Assembly: GCF_006542765.1 (NCBI RefSeq)
Contig: NZ_SKCD01000027.1
Span: 1-64,000, forward strand
DNA from: Paenibacillus luteus
Lineage (GTDB): Bacteria; Bacillota; Bacilli; Paenibacillales; Paenibacillaceae
DNA length: 64,000 bases
Direction of reading: 5' to 3'
Within the stretch, counting starts at the first letter, position 1. Each line of letters starts with the position of its first letter. The notes beneath the pieces are model-generated. The model did no database searches and was not told the DNA's origin. It saw only the letters and a program-made list of their open reading frames with translations. The translations under genes were made by a program, and so were the position numbers. Positions 1 through 7,642 of the stretch are shown one piece after another.

Positions 1-90
1 CGCGTTCCCATACCGAACACGACCGTTAAGCCCTCCAGCGCCAATGGTACTTAGACCGCAGGGTCTTGGGAGAGTAGGACGTCGCCAAGC
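1..90 (+). rRNA. rrf: 5S ribosomal RNA, 3' part
   Basis: The first 90 bases match the 3' three quarters of a bacterial 5S rRNA: the CCCATACCGAACACG loop, the AAGCCCTCCAGCGCC helix and the closing GGGAGAGTAGGACGTCGCCAAGC segment. The 5' end lies outside the window. A terminator follows at once. The placement directly before gin matches the rrnA operon position of B. subtilis, so the rest of an rRNA operon is expected upstream. Confidence 0.95.
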
Positions 91-97
91 ACGAGAG

Positions 98-127
98 ACC
101 TATCGCATGTGATGCGATAGGTTTTTT
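98..127 (+). terminator. rRNA operon terminator
   Basis: A perfect 10-bp hairpin, ACCTATCGCA pairing with TGCGATAGGT over a 5-nt loop, is followed by a T run. It lies just behind the 5S rRNA. Confidence 0.9.
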
Positions 128-184
128 GTTTATATTAAAGCTATTTTTTGTATGTATTGCTGTTATATTCAATGAAGTCATACC

Positions 185-223
185 AAAGGCCTTAGAAGCT
201 CATAAAGAGCATCTAAGGCCTTT
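185..223 (-). terminator. terminator of the minus-strand membrane gene
   Basis: The inverted repeat AAAGGCCTTAGA / TCTAAGGCCTTT (12 bp) with an inner GCTC/GAGC stem lies right behind the stop codon of the minus-strand gene at 227. Both strands end the stem in a short T run, so it could act in both directions. Confidence 0.65.
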
Positions 224-226
224 CTG

Positions 227-757
227 TTAGCGCCGGTAATAAGAGGCTTCGCTGGATTGGAGCCGTAACACGCCATCCTTCTGCTCTTTACGGAAGGAGA
301 AGGAGAGCAGCAACCGTGGAATCAGCAGCCATAGATGCCAGCTTACAATACTGATCATTAATGATTCTTTAATCCATGGGTACAGTAAGGCGATAGAGCA
401 TAAGCCCAACCAGAACATATGGCGATGCACGCGGCGGAAGAGTTGGAGCTTAATGTCGTTGGCTGGTTTAAAACCAATCCAAGGAGGTGTAATTCGCCAT
501 ATCCATTTTCGGTCTGCTGCTTCATCTACACGGATAAAGGTTAGTAATATAATAGCAATATGTATGATTTGAACGACCGCAAAACCGAAGAGCCAGGAGA
601 ACAAGCCGTCGATTTGATACATAAGCACTTGAAATGCAAGCAAAATGGCTGCAATGAGCAAATGGCTTTGGATAAGCTCTGGACGAATGATTTTTCGTTT
701 AACTAATTGATATTGATAGATCGTTGCATTTTGTTGTTCGGACAACTTGTTGCGCAT
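227..757 (-). CDS. uncharacterised four-helix membrane protein
   Basis: I do not recognise this 176-residue protein. It has four hydrophobic stretches, at about residues 31-50, 56-76, 113-129 and 133-153, with basic loops between them, which suggests a small integral membrane protein. The ATG at 755-757 is preceded by a GAAGGA ribosome site at good distance. It is transcribed against its neighbours, alone, between the 5S rRNA and gin, with its own terminator. In B. subtilis this interval holds no such gene. No catalytic motif is visible and no function is proposed. Confidence 0.7.
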   Translation of the reverse strand: MRNKLSEQQNATIYQYQLVKRKIIRPELIQSHLLIAAILLAFQVLMYQIDGLFSWLFGFAVVQIIHIAIILLTFIRVDEAADRKWIWRITPPWIGFKPANDIKLQLFRRVHRHMFWLGLCSIALLYPWIKESLMISIVSWHLWLLIPRLLLSFSFRKEQKDGVLRLQSSEASYYRR

Positions 758-919
758 ATTGGAACGTCCTTCCGTATTGAATACAGGTGCTCTTCCTAAC
801 TATATCGGTTTTTGTATGCTATCTGTCCATAGTTTCAGTGAAACATTTTGTATCTGTTGTAACCATAAGCCCAGAAGACGCATAGGATATATAAATATTT
901 GAAATACGCTATGAAACAA

Positions 920-948
920 GTATAAATAGATAGACTATGTGTCATAAT
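920..948 (+). promoter_or_regulatory. candidate sigma-F promoter of gin
   Basis: GTATA at 920-924, a 15-bp spacer and TGTCATAAT at 940-948 resemble the forespore sigma-F pattern (GYWTA, N15, GGNNANANT), with a mismatch at the first -10 base. The B. subtilis gin gene is sigma-F dependent, which supports the reading. Motif match only. Confidence 0.4.
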
Positions 949-987
949 AATAGCTATATAGGATCAAAGCAGAAAGCGGGGATTGTC

Positions 988-1179
988 ATGAACGATAATC
1001 ACGAGCATAAATGCAATATCTGTAACGAGCAAAAAGCCGAGGGGCAAGGTATTCGCGTTGTATCCGGTTTTATTTGTGAGACCTGTGAAGAGGAAATGGT
1101 AAGAACCGATGTGAAAGACGCCAAATATCCTTTTTTCATTCATCAGATGAAGCAAATTTTTTTAGGAGAAAACGCTTGA
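988..1179 (+). CDS. gin: anti-sigma-G factor Gin (CsfB)
   Basis: The 63-residue product carries two CxxC pairs (CNIC near residue 9 and CETC near residue 33), the zinc-binding knuckle of the Gin/CsfB family, and has the usual family length. Gin binds sigma-G in the forespore before engulfment ends and also restrains sigma-E, so that late genes wait. The ATG at 988 starts MNDNHEHKC; an upstream in-frame ATG at 937 has no ribosome site and would overlap the candidate promoter. The position between an rRNA operon and the yaaO-tmk cluster is the same as for csfB in B. subtilis. Family call is from motifs and gene order. Confidence 0.88.
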   Translation: MNDNHEHKCNICNEQKAEGQGIRVVSGFICETCEEEMVRTDVKDAKYPFFIHQMKQIFLGENA

Positions 1180-1276
1180 GCAGCTTCTGACTTTAGAGGT
1201 TGCTCTTTTTTTATGCTTGTTTCGGTTACAATAGAAATATTGATTGGATGAAGACTTGAAAGGAATGAACTTTCTA

Positions 1277-2794
1277 ATGGAGCCATTTTATGCGCCGCTT
1301 TTTGAAGCCCTGTTGAAACATGTGGCTGAGGCGCCTGTAGGATTTCATGTGCCTGGGCATCACAGCGGACAAGCCATGAACTTAGACTTGCCCGTAAATG
1401 AGCAAACTGCGCATCCTTCTGAATATTTCCATAAAATAATGCAGCTAGATGTCACCGAGCTTTCCACTACAGATGATTTGCATCATCCTGAAGCGTCTAT
1501 ACAGGAAGCGCAGCAGCTAGCTGCCAAAACATTTGGTGCAGATGAGACTTATTTTTTGGTAGGAGGCAGTACCTCAGGCAACCTTGCTCTGCTGCTAACA
1601 CTCTGCGAGCCAGATGATATCGTAATTGTGCAGCGCAATGTACATAAATCAGTTTTGAACGGATTAAGGCTTTCAGGAGCTAAAGCGGTGTTCTTGTCTC
1701 CTCGTATAGATAAAGAAACAGGTTTGGCGTTAGTTCCTACTTTAGGGCAGGTAGAGGATGCGCTCGCTTCGTATCCGGAGGCGAAGGCTGTTTTTTTAAG
1801 CAATCCTAATTATTACGGAATGGGTGTAAGTTTAAGCTCTTATGTTGAAGCAGCGCACCGCTATAACGTGCCTATTTTAGTCGATGAGGCTCATGGGGCG
1901 CACTATGGGTTTCATGAAGCGTTTCCGAATTCTTCATTGTCTGAAGGCGTAGATGCTGTTGTACAATCTGCTCATAAAACACTTCCCACTTTGACGATGG
2001 GAGCACTTCTTCACGTGCAAGGAAACCGAATTCCTCTTAATAGCTTACGGGAATCGTTAGCGATGATTCAAAGCTCAAGTCCTTCGTTTCCGATTCTTGC
2101 CTCAATTGATATTTCCCGAGCAATGATTGACACCTTAGGACCAACGCTGTTCGATCAGAGTTTGCGAGCGGTTGGTTCTTTCCGCAGCTGGCTGCGCAAT
2201 CAGGGGACAACCTTGTGTGAAGCTCAATACGATGCCGATACTGCGTCCGTCCTGCAGGTAGATCCTTTGCGAGTTGTCTTATACGATAGCAGCGGTCAAC
2301 GATCGGGATTCGAGCTCCAGAAGCTGCTGGAGCAGCATGGATGCTTTGCCGAGATGGCCGATCCGATTTATGTCGTTCTAGTGTTCGGCATCCAAACCTC
2401 TATGCAGGATATCAATAAACTTCAGCAAGCTATTGAAACGATTAGCAACAGCAGCCGAGGGACGGAGCAATGGCCAAAAGGTTTGGATCAACACAGCATG
2501 ACGGATGGCTTCGAATGGACGAGTGTCCAGCCTGTTTCATTTAAGAAGACGGCGTTTAAGAATAAAGCAATTCAACGCATACCTATACAGTTAGCTGAGG
2601 GCCGGCTGTCAGCAGAAATGATAACTCCTTACCCGCCGGGAATCGCTATCCTATACCCTGGAGAGAAAATCACAGCTGTCATGGTTAATTATATTCAATA
2701 TTTATCTGATGCAGGCGCTAAATTTCAAGGTGCAATCGATCCTTCTTTAGCCACAATATCTATATTTGCTGAAAAGGCGGATCTTCCGACATGA
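1277..2794 (+). CDS. PLP-dependent Orn/Lys/Arg decarboxylase family protein (YaaO-like)
   Basis: A 505-residue member of the fold-type I Orn/Lys/Arg decarboxylase family. Near residue 100 the FLVGGSTSGN segment binds cofactor phosphate, DEAHGAHYGF near residue 200 holds the Asp that pairs with the pyridine nitrogen, and SAHKT near residue 233 holds the Schiff-base lysine. The C-terminal decarboxylase domain ends with PYPPGIAILYPGE, a family signature. It sits where B. subtilis has yaaO, ahead of tmk. The true substrate of YaaO-type proteins is uncertain. ATG 1277 is preferred because GAAAGGA ends 12 nt before it; an in-frame TTG at 1244 would add 11 residues but lacks a ribosome site. Confidence 0.88.
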   Translation: MEPFYAPLFEALLKHVAEAPVGFHVPGHHSGQAMNLDLPVNEQTAHPSEYFHKIMQLDVTELSTTDDLHHPEASIQEAQQLAAKTFGADETYFLVGGSTSGNLALLLTLCEPDDIVIVQRNVHKSVLNGLRLSGAKAVFLSPRIDKETGLALVPTLGQVEDALASYPEAKAVFLSNPNYYGMGVSLSSYVEAAHRYNVPILVDEAHGAHYGFHEAFPNSSLSEGVDAVVQSAHKTLPTLTMGALLHVQGNRIPLNSLRESLAMIQSSSPSFPILASIDISRAMIDTLGPTLFDQSLRAVGSFRSWLRNQGTTLCEAQYDADTASVLQVDPLRVVLYDSSGQRSGFELQKLLEQHGCFAEMADPIYVVLVFGIQTSMQDINKLQQAIETISNSSRGTEQWPKGLDQHSMTDGFEWTSVQPVSFKKTAFKNKAIQRIPIQLAEGRLSAEMITPYPPGIAILYPGEKITAVMVNYIQYLSDAGAKFQGAIDPSLATISIFAEKADLPT

Positions 2795-2890
2795 TTTAGT
2801 TATTCCTGCAAATCTTCATTGTACAAGGGGTAGCGCTTTGTTAATATAGAAGAAAGTATAGTTAACATAAACGTTAGGGGCAGTTTCAGC

Positions 2891-3547
2891 TTGAATAAAG
2901 GCATTTTCATTACAATAGAAGGTGGCGAAGGAGCCGGCAAATCAACACTGATTGAGCTGCTTTCGAATAAGATGCATCAAAGGGGCAAATCGGTCATGAC
3001 CACGAGGGAGCCTGGAGGCATCCTGATTGCAGAACAGATCCGTTCCGTCATATTAGATCGTCAACATATCGCCATGGACGCTAGAACTGAAGCACTGTTA
3101 TATGCAGCTGCCAGAAGACAGCATTTAGTGGAAAAGGTTGTACCAGCTTTAGAGCAAGGACGAATTGTTATTTGTGATCGTTTTGTCGATAGCAGCTTAG
3201 CTTATCAGGGGCATGCACGAGGGCTTGGCATGGAGGAAGTGTGGGCCATCAACCAATTTGCCATTCAAGAGCTGATGCCTGATTTAACGATTTATATGGA
3301 TGTTTCGCCTGAGGTTGGCCTAAGCAGGATCGCGCAGGCATCGGATAGGGAAATTAACCGGCTGGATCTTGAGAAGCATTCTTTTCATGAAAAAGTAAGA
3401 GAAGGCTATCAACTGCTGCTTAAGCAATATCCGGAGCGAATCGTGTTAGTTAATGCGGAACAAAGCCCAGATTTGGTGTTTCTTGACGTTTTAACAGCTA
3501 TTGAAGAGCGTTTTGCAGGATTTTTTGCAACCGATGTCAAACTTTAA
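2891..3547 (+). CDS. tmk: thymidylate kinase
   Basis: Phosphorylates dTMP to dTDP with ATP in the cytoplasm, an essential step in making dTTP. The 218-residue protein shows the P-loop GGEGAGKST at residues 10-18, the TREPGG substrate loop, and the CDRFVDSSLAYQG motif (DRF plus Ser) near residue 95; a lid region with Arg residues follows SDREINRLD. The start is a TTG at 2891, with a GGGG-rich ribosome site about 8 nt upstream. Gene order tmk-darA-yaaR-holB is the conserved Bacillales order that links nucleotide supply with the replication clamp loader. Confidence 0.96.
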   Translation: MNKGIFITIEGGEGAGKSTLIELLSNKMHQRGKSVMTTREPGGILIAEQIRSVILDRQHIAMDARTEALLYAAARRQHLVEKVVPALEQGRIVICDRFVDSSLAYQGHARGLGMEEVWAINQFAIQELMPDLTIYMDVSPEVGLSRIAQASDREINRLDLEKHSFHEKVREGYQLLLKQYPERIVLVNAEQSPDLVFLDVLTAIEERFAGFFATDVKL

Positions 3548-3663
3548 GATATACATGATTGCACAGCTGTCTAAGATGAACCTCTACAGACAGCATCCAT
3601 GGATATGATGCAAGGAGAACTCAGTCAATAACCTATTCTAATAGTAGTCAAGGGGGAATGAAG

Positions 3664-3993
3664 ATGAAATTAGTAATCGCGGTTATTCAAGATAAGGATA
3701 GCAACAGATTGTCAAATTCGCTTGTACGCGAAGGCTTCAGGGCAACAAAGCTGGCAAGTACGGGTGGATTTCTAAGAGCAGGAAATACCACTTTTATGAT
3801 CGGTATTGAAGATGAGCGTGTTCACGAAGTGCTACAGGTTATCAATGCAAACTGCAAGGTGCGAGACCAGCTTGTTACCCCGGTATCACCGATGGGCGGC
3901 TCAACGGATTCCTATATTCCGTTCCCCGTTGAAGTGCAGGTGGGCGGCGCAGCCGTATTCGTCATACCAGTCGAACGATTTGAGCATTTCTGA
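3664..3993 (+). CDS. darA: cyclic di-AMP receptor DarA (YaaQ, PII-like)
   Basis: A 109-residue PII-like trimeric signal protein. The start MKLVIAVIQDKDSNRL, the STGGFLRAGNTTFMIG segment and the conserved end match the DarA/PstA family, whose members bind c-di-AMP at the trimer interfaces. Its output partner is not known. ATG 3664 is chosen over ATG 3658 because the AAGGGGG ribosome site ends only 1 nt before 3658 but 7 nt before 3664. It fits the conserved operon with tmk and holB. A c-di-AMP riboswitch near 11.5 kb in the same window shows that this messenger has a second output nearby. Confidence 0.93.
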   Translation: MKLVIAVIQDKDSNRLSNSLVREGFRATKLASTGGFLRAGNTTFMIGIEDERVHEVLQVINANCKVRDQLVTPVSPMGGSTDSYIPFPVEVQVGGAAVFVIPVERFEHF

Positions 3994-4009
3994 ATGGGCG
4001 TGACATACG

Positions 4010-4453
4010 ATGAAAATTGACCAAAACTTTCGTCCTCTCGGACAAAATCGGGCTAACAATGACACCCAATCCAAACAGATTCAGCCGAGAAGCTTCGCCG
4101 ATGTAATGGTACAACAGGATGCTGACCGCACGCAGGAGCAACTGCAGCAGAAGCTACAGGATATTCATAGGCAAGGTGACCGTTTGGCGAAAGTGATGAC
4201 GGTGCGCGAGCTGAAGATTTATCGCCAGATGATTAAGAAATTTCTGGAAGATACAATCAGGCGCGGGGTAGTGCTGAAGGAAGTCAAAGGCTTTGACCGT
4301 AGGGGACGTATTAAAAGATATAAACTGCTAGATGAGATTGATGCGACTCTCGTCTCGATGGCCGAGGATTTGCTGGACAGTGAGCAGGGCAGAATTGACT
4401 TGCTTAACAAGATCGGCGAGATAAGGGGACTTCTTATTAATCTGTTATTTTAA
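4010..4453 (+). CDS. yaaR: YaaR family protein (DUF327)
   Basis: A 147-residue soluble protein of the YaaR/DUF327 family, rich in charged helices, with a C-terminal heptad-like helix (LLNKIGEIRGLLINLLF). Its biochemical role is not established. The spacing is tight: darA ends 16 nt before it and holB starts 28 nt after it, so it is co-transcribed with both. ATG 4010 has only a weak GGGCG ribosome site, suggesting translation coupled to darA. Confidence 0.9.
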   Translation: MKIDQNFRPLGQNRANNDTQSKQIQPRSFADVMVQQDADRTQEQLQQKLQDIHRQGDRLAKVMTVRELKIYRQMIKKFLEDTIRRGVVLKEVKGFDRRGRIKRYKLLDEIDATLVSMAEDLLDSEQGRIDLLNKIGEIRGLLINLLF

Positions 4454-4480
4454 TAAGAAGCAGGCAGGGAAAGGTTAGGA

Positions 4481-5464
4481 TTGGCTATGAGCCTTGAACA
4501 GATTACAGGGCAATGGAAAGCACAACGGATATTGAAGCATGCGCTGGAGAGCGGCAAAGTATCTCACGCGTATTTGTTTAACGGCCCATCAGGAACAGGG
4601 CGCATGGCAATGGCACGTGAATTTGCGAAGGCATTGTTCTGTACGGCAGACGGTTCTGAAGCTTGTGGCGAGTGTCTGGAGTGCAGAAAGTTTGAGCATG
4701 GCAATCAAACGGATTTGACCGTGATTGTTCCAGATGGCCAATCGATCAAAATCGACCAAATTCGCGAACTCCAAAAGGATTTTTCATATCGGAACAGCGG
4801 CACCAAGCGCAAGGTCTACATGATTGAAAAAGCAGACAAAATGACGCTGCAAGCGGCAAACAGCCTGCTTAAATTTCTGGAAGAGCCGTTATCGCCAGTT
4901 GTGGCCATATTGATTACGGATAATGGACAAGCCGTGTTGCCCACTATCCGTTCTCGAACGCAGTGGGTTCCTTTCTTGCCAATGTCACCAGAAAGTATGC
5001 TGCAGGTCTTGATTAATGAGGGTGCGCCCTCTACATTAGCGAGGACGGTTGTGCAATTAACATCCGGACTGGATGGTGCAAGACAATTTCTCCAGCAGAA
5101 TCAGTTTGCAGAAATCAGAACCCTAGTGATACAATTAGGCAAGGAGAGTTTGACCCGATTCACCGCGGCGATGATCACTGCTGGACAACAGCTTTTTAAA
5201 ACAGATTTAGTGGAGCATATTCAATTGCTGTTGTCGTTATTAGTTATATGGTTTAAAGATTTGATACAGTTCCAGGCCGGAAGGCAGGACAACATCGTTT
5301 TTATAGATCAGTTGGAATGGATAAGCAAGCATGCGTTTAATCGATCGATCGCAGGCTGGGTGTCCTGCATAGAGCATACGCTCGAAGCAAGTAAACGTAT
5401 GCGCGCAAACGTTACGCCTCAGCTCGCATTTGAGCAACTATTGGTAAACTTACAGGAGGGCTAA
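4481..5464 (+). CDS. holB: DNA polymerase III subunit delta' (clamp loader)
   Basis: A 327-residue AAA+ clamp-loader subunit that helps open the beta sliding clamp during replication. Residues 30-45 carry a P-loop remnant GPSGTGRM in which the usual Lys is Arg, so ATP hydrolysis is unlikely, as in other delta' subunits. A four-Cys zinc site (C-x8-C-x2-C-x2-C) starts near residue 52, and the LLKFLEEPL and IRSRTQWVPF motifs typical of delta' follow; the latter includes the SRC-like arginine finger region (here SRT). TTG 4481 is used with GGAAAGG upstream; ATG 4487 is equally possible. The stop overlaps the ribosome site of ricT. Confidence 0.94.
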   Translation: MAMSLEQITGQWKAQRILKHALESGKVSHAYLFNGPSGTGRMAMAREFAKALFCTADGSEACGECLECRKFEHGNQTDLTVIVPDGQSIKIDQIRELQKDFSYRNSGTKRKVYMIEKADKMTLQAANSLLKFLEEPLSPVVAILITDNGQAVLPTIRSRTQWVPFLPMSPESMLQVLINEGAPSTLARTVVQLTSGLDGARQFLQQNQFAEIRTLVIQLGKESLTRFTAAMITAGQQLFKTDLVEHIQLLLSLLVIWFKDLIQFQAGRQDNIVFIDQLEWISKHAFNRSIAGWVSCIEHTLEASKRMRANVTPQLAFEQLLVNLQEG

Positions 5465-5467
5465 TTC

Positions 5468-6271
5468 TTGTATAATGTCATCGGTGTCCGCTTCAAGAAA
5501 GCGGGCAAGATCTATTACTTTGATCCGGTCGAGCACCCCGTGGATAAGGAGCAACATGTTATTGTTGAAACCGCCCGTGGGATCGAATACGGTAAAGTGG
5601 TGGTGGGACAGAAGCAAGTCGGTGAATCGGATGTCGTTCTTCCTCTTAAGAAAGTGATTCGCATTGCAAGCGATGTCGACGCGAAAGTCGTCGACGAGAA
5701 TCGTGCAGCAGCCAAAAACGCGTTCTCCACTTGTCTTGAAAAAATTAAGGGTCATCAGCTCCGCATGAAGCTGGTTGACGTTGAATTTACGTTTGACCGC
5801 AATAAAATTATTTTTTACTTTACCGCAGAAGGACGTGTCGATTTCCGGGAGCTTGTTAAGGATCTCGCTAGCGTGTTTCGCACTAGAATCGAGCTCAGAC
5901 AAATTGGCGTTCGAGACGAAGCGAAGATGCTGGGCGGCATTGGCCCCTGCGGCAGAGTGTTGTGCTGTTCCTCCTGGCTGGGTGACTTCGAGCCTGTATC
6001 TATTAAAATGGCCAAGGATCAGAACCTATCGCTTAATCCGACGAAGATATCCGGATTATGCGGCCGTCTCATGTGCTGCCTGAAGTACGAGCATGACAAC
6101 TACGAAAGCATTCGTGAAGAATTGCCGGCGATCGGCAAATTCGTTGTCACCTCCTACGGAGAAGGTAAAGTTACGGGTATTAACACATCCACCAAGAGTG
6201 TGTATGTGCAATTATTTGATACACCAGGTAAACCGAAAGAACTGTCGATGGATGATGTCGTCATCAAATAA
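5468..6271 (+). CDS. ricT: RicT (YaaT), PSP1-domain RNA maturation factor
   Basis: A 267-residue PSP1 C-terminal domain protein. In B. subtilis RicT joins RicA and RicF (YmcA, YlbF) in an iron-sulfur complex that directs RNase Y processing and promotes Spo0A phosphorylation, competence and biofilm formation. The Cys-rich motifs CGRVLCCSSWLGDF and CGRLMCCLKYEHDNY, near residues 160 and 198, are the cluster-binding signature. Translation starts at TTG 5468, 9 nt after an AGGAGGG site that lies inside the end of holB. The start MYNVIGVRFKKAGKIYYFDP matches the family. Confidence 0.95.
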   Translation: MYNVIGVRFKKAGKIYYFDPVEHPVDKEQHVIVETARGIEYGKVVVGQKQVGESDVVLPLKKVIRIASDVDAKVVDENRAAAKNAFSTCLEKIKGHQLRMKLVDVEFTFDRNKIIFYFTAEGRVDFRELVKDLASVFRTRIELRQIGVRDEAKMLGGIGPCGRVLCCSSWLGDFEPVSIKMAKDQNLSLNPTKISGLCGRLMCCLKYEHDNYESIREELPAIGKFVVTSYGEGKVTGINTSTKSVYVQLFDTPGKPKELSMDDVVIK

Positions 6272-6333
6272 GCGGCAGAGTGCGATTCTCACGGGTGAGG
6301 TTACACTCACGCTTGAAGCTCTGGGGTGGGAAC

Positions 6334-6735
6334 TTGGAGAAGAACAATATTTTCGCGAAAATGGACGAGCTGGACAATCAAGTAGGTGTCTTTCATAAAG
6401 AGCTTACGGACTTGAAGCAGAAGGTAAAAGAGCTGCTAGAGGATAATAAGCGACTAACTGAAGAGAACAACCAGCTGCGTCAGTTGTTTAAGAGAGAAGC
6501 AGAGCTGGAGCGTGCAGCAGTCAAAACACCAGCCAAGAACAAGAAGTCGGAAGCCAGTCAAGAGGTTCCGGTTCTTACGGACAACGCCTTTGTAGATTCG
6601 GGCGTTGCTATCGGGGAAGGCCATGATAATCTGACCCGGCTGTACCATGAAGGATTCCACATTTGCAACGTATATTACGGGCATTTGCGGACGGAGGGCG
6701 ACTGTTTATTCTGTCTATCCTTTCTAAATAAATAG
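6334..6735 (+). CDS. yabA: replication initiation control protein YabA
   Basis: A 133-residue regulator that tetramerises and bridges DnaA and the DnaN clamp to limit re-initiation. Residues 1-65 are a coiled coil with regular Leu and charged heptads (MDELDNQVGVFHKEL onward); a linker follows, and the last 35 residues hold the zinc-binding C-terminal domain with HIC and CLFC. TTG 6334 is chosen because GGGGTGGG precedes it and the product then begins like other YabA proteins; an upstream ATG at 6280 would add an unrelated N-terminus. It follows ricT by 60 nt and ends at a terminator. Confidence 0.92.
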   Translation: MEKNNIFAKMDELDNQVGVFHKELTDLKQKVKELLEDNKRLTEENNQLRQLFKREAELERAAVKTPAKNKKSEASQEVPVLTDNAFVDSGVAIGEGHDNLTRLYHEGFHICNVYYGHLRTEGDCLFCLSFLNK

Positions 6736-6754
6736 TGGAATCCGTATCGACATG

Positions 6755-6785
6755 CCGTCCTTGCCGCAAAGGGCGGTATTTTTAT
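6755..6785 (+). terminator. terminator after yabA
   Basis: CCGTCCTT and AAGGGCGG pair over a 5-nt loop (one G-T pair) and are followed by TATTTTTATT. It marks the end of the darA-holB-yabA transcript. Confidence 0.65.
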
Positions 6786-6798
6786 TAGCCCAGCATAT

Positions 6799-6887
6799 AA
6801 GCGTAAAAGGCTGCTAACGTCCTCTTATGGCAACAGCCCTTTCTGGAAAAATAGAAAAGTATATCATTTCGCCATACTATCATAAGC
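6799..6887 (+). repeat. dispersed intergenic repeat, copy 1
   Basis: An 89-nt stretch starting AAGCGTAAA and containing CGTCCTCT and ATAGAAAAGTATATCATTT. The same ordered blocks occur in the intergenic element at 63046-63222 read on the opposite strand, so the two are members of one repeat family. Here only a single arm is present. It separates the yabA terminator from yabB and may carry the yabB promoter. Confidence 0.6.
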
Positions 6888-6925
6888 AATGAATACTGAA
6901 CAAGAATAAAGGAGCGGCTTAAAAC

Positions 6926-7642
6926 GTGTCTGAACAAACCATTTTAGCAGCGAATGAACGGCTTGATGATTTAATGACGGAATCAGGCTTAAAAATTATA
7001 CAAAGCCGGGAGGTATTCAGCTTCTCGCTTGATGCTGTTCTGCTCTCGAGGTTTGCCAGTGTGCCCAAGCACGGGCGGATTGCAGATTTATGTACAGGCA
7101 ACGGGGTCATTCCGATGCTGCTTACTACTCGAACTAACGCAAAAATAGATGCCGTTGAAATTCAGCCGCGATTGGCAGATATGGCTAGAAGAAGCGTGGC
7201 TCTTAATCAGCTTGAGGATCAGATTACGATTATAGAGCAGGATTTAAAATTGTACCCGAAGCAAGCGGGTAATGGTGTTTATGATGCAATAACCGTTAAT
7301 CCGCCTTATATGCCAGTCACGGCAGGAGAGCAGAATGAAAATGAGCATTATGCGATAGCTAGACATGAAATTCATTGCACGCTGGAGGATGTAGCAGAGG
7401 CTTGCTCACGGCTTGTCCGGCCAGGAGGCAAGGTGTCCATGGTTCATCGGCCGTCACGCTTGCTTGATATCGTGGAAACGATGCGAAAATGGAGGCTGGA
7501 GCCAAAGCGAATTCAATTTGTTCATCCTCATGCGAACGCAGAGGCAAATATGGTACTAATAGAAGCCATGCGGGATGGAAAGCCTGATATTAAGCTTCTT
7601 CCGCCTATTATGGTGTATGAGAATGGGGTGCAGATCGTTTGA
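6926..7642 (+). CDS. yabB: tRNA1(Val) adenine-N6-type methyltransferase (YabB)
   Basis: A 238-residue class I SAM-dependent methyltransferase. IADLCTGNGVIPMLL near residue 50 is the SAM-binding motif I, DAVEIQPR is motif II with the acidic residue that binds ribose, and NPPYMPV near residue 125 is the (N/D)PPY catalytic motif of N6-adenine methylases. Its relatives include TrmN6, which methylates A37 of tRNA1(Val); the exact substrate here is inferred. GTG 6926 is preceded by AAGGAG. The stop overlaps the rsmI start, so the two are translationally coupled. Confidence 0.92.
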   Translation: MSEQTILAANERLDDLMTESGLKIIQSREVFSFSLDAVLLSRFASVPKHGRIADLCTGNGVIPMLLTTRTNAKIDAVEIQPRLADMARRSVALNQLEDQITIIEQDLKLYPKQAGNGVYDAITVNPPYMPVTAGEQNENEHYAIARHEIHCTLEDVAEACSRLVRPGGKVSMVHRPSRLLDIVETMRKWRLEPKRIQFVHPHANAEANMVLIEAMRDGKPDIKLLPPIMVYENGVQIV

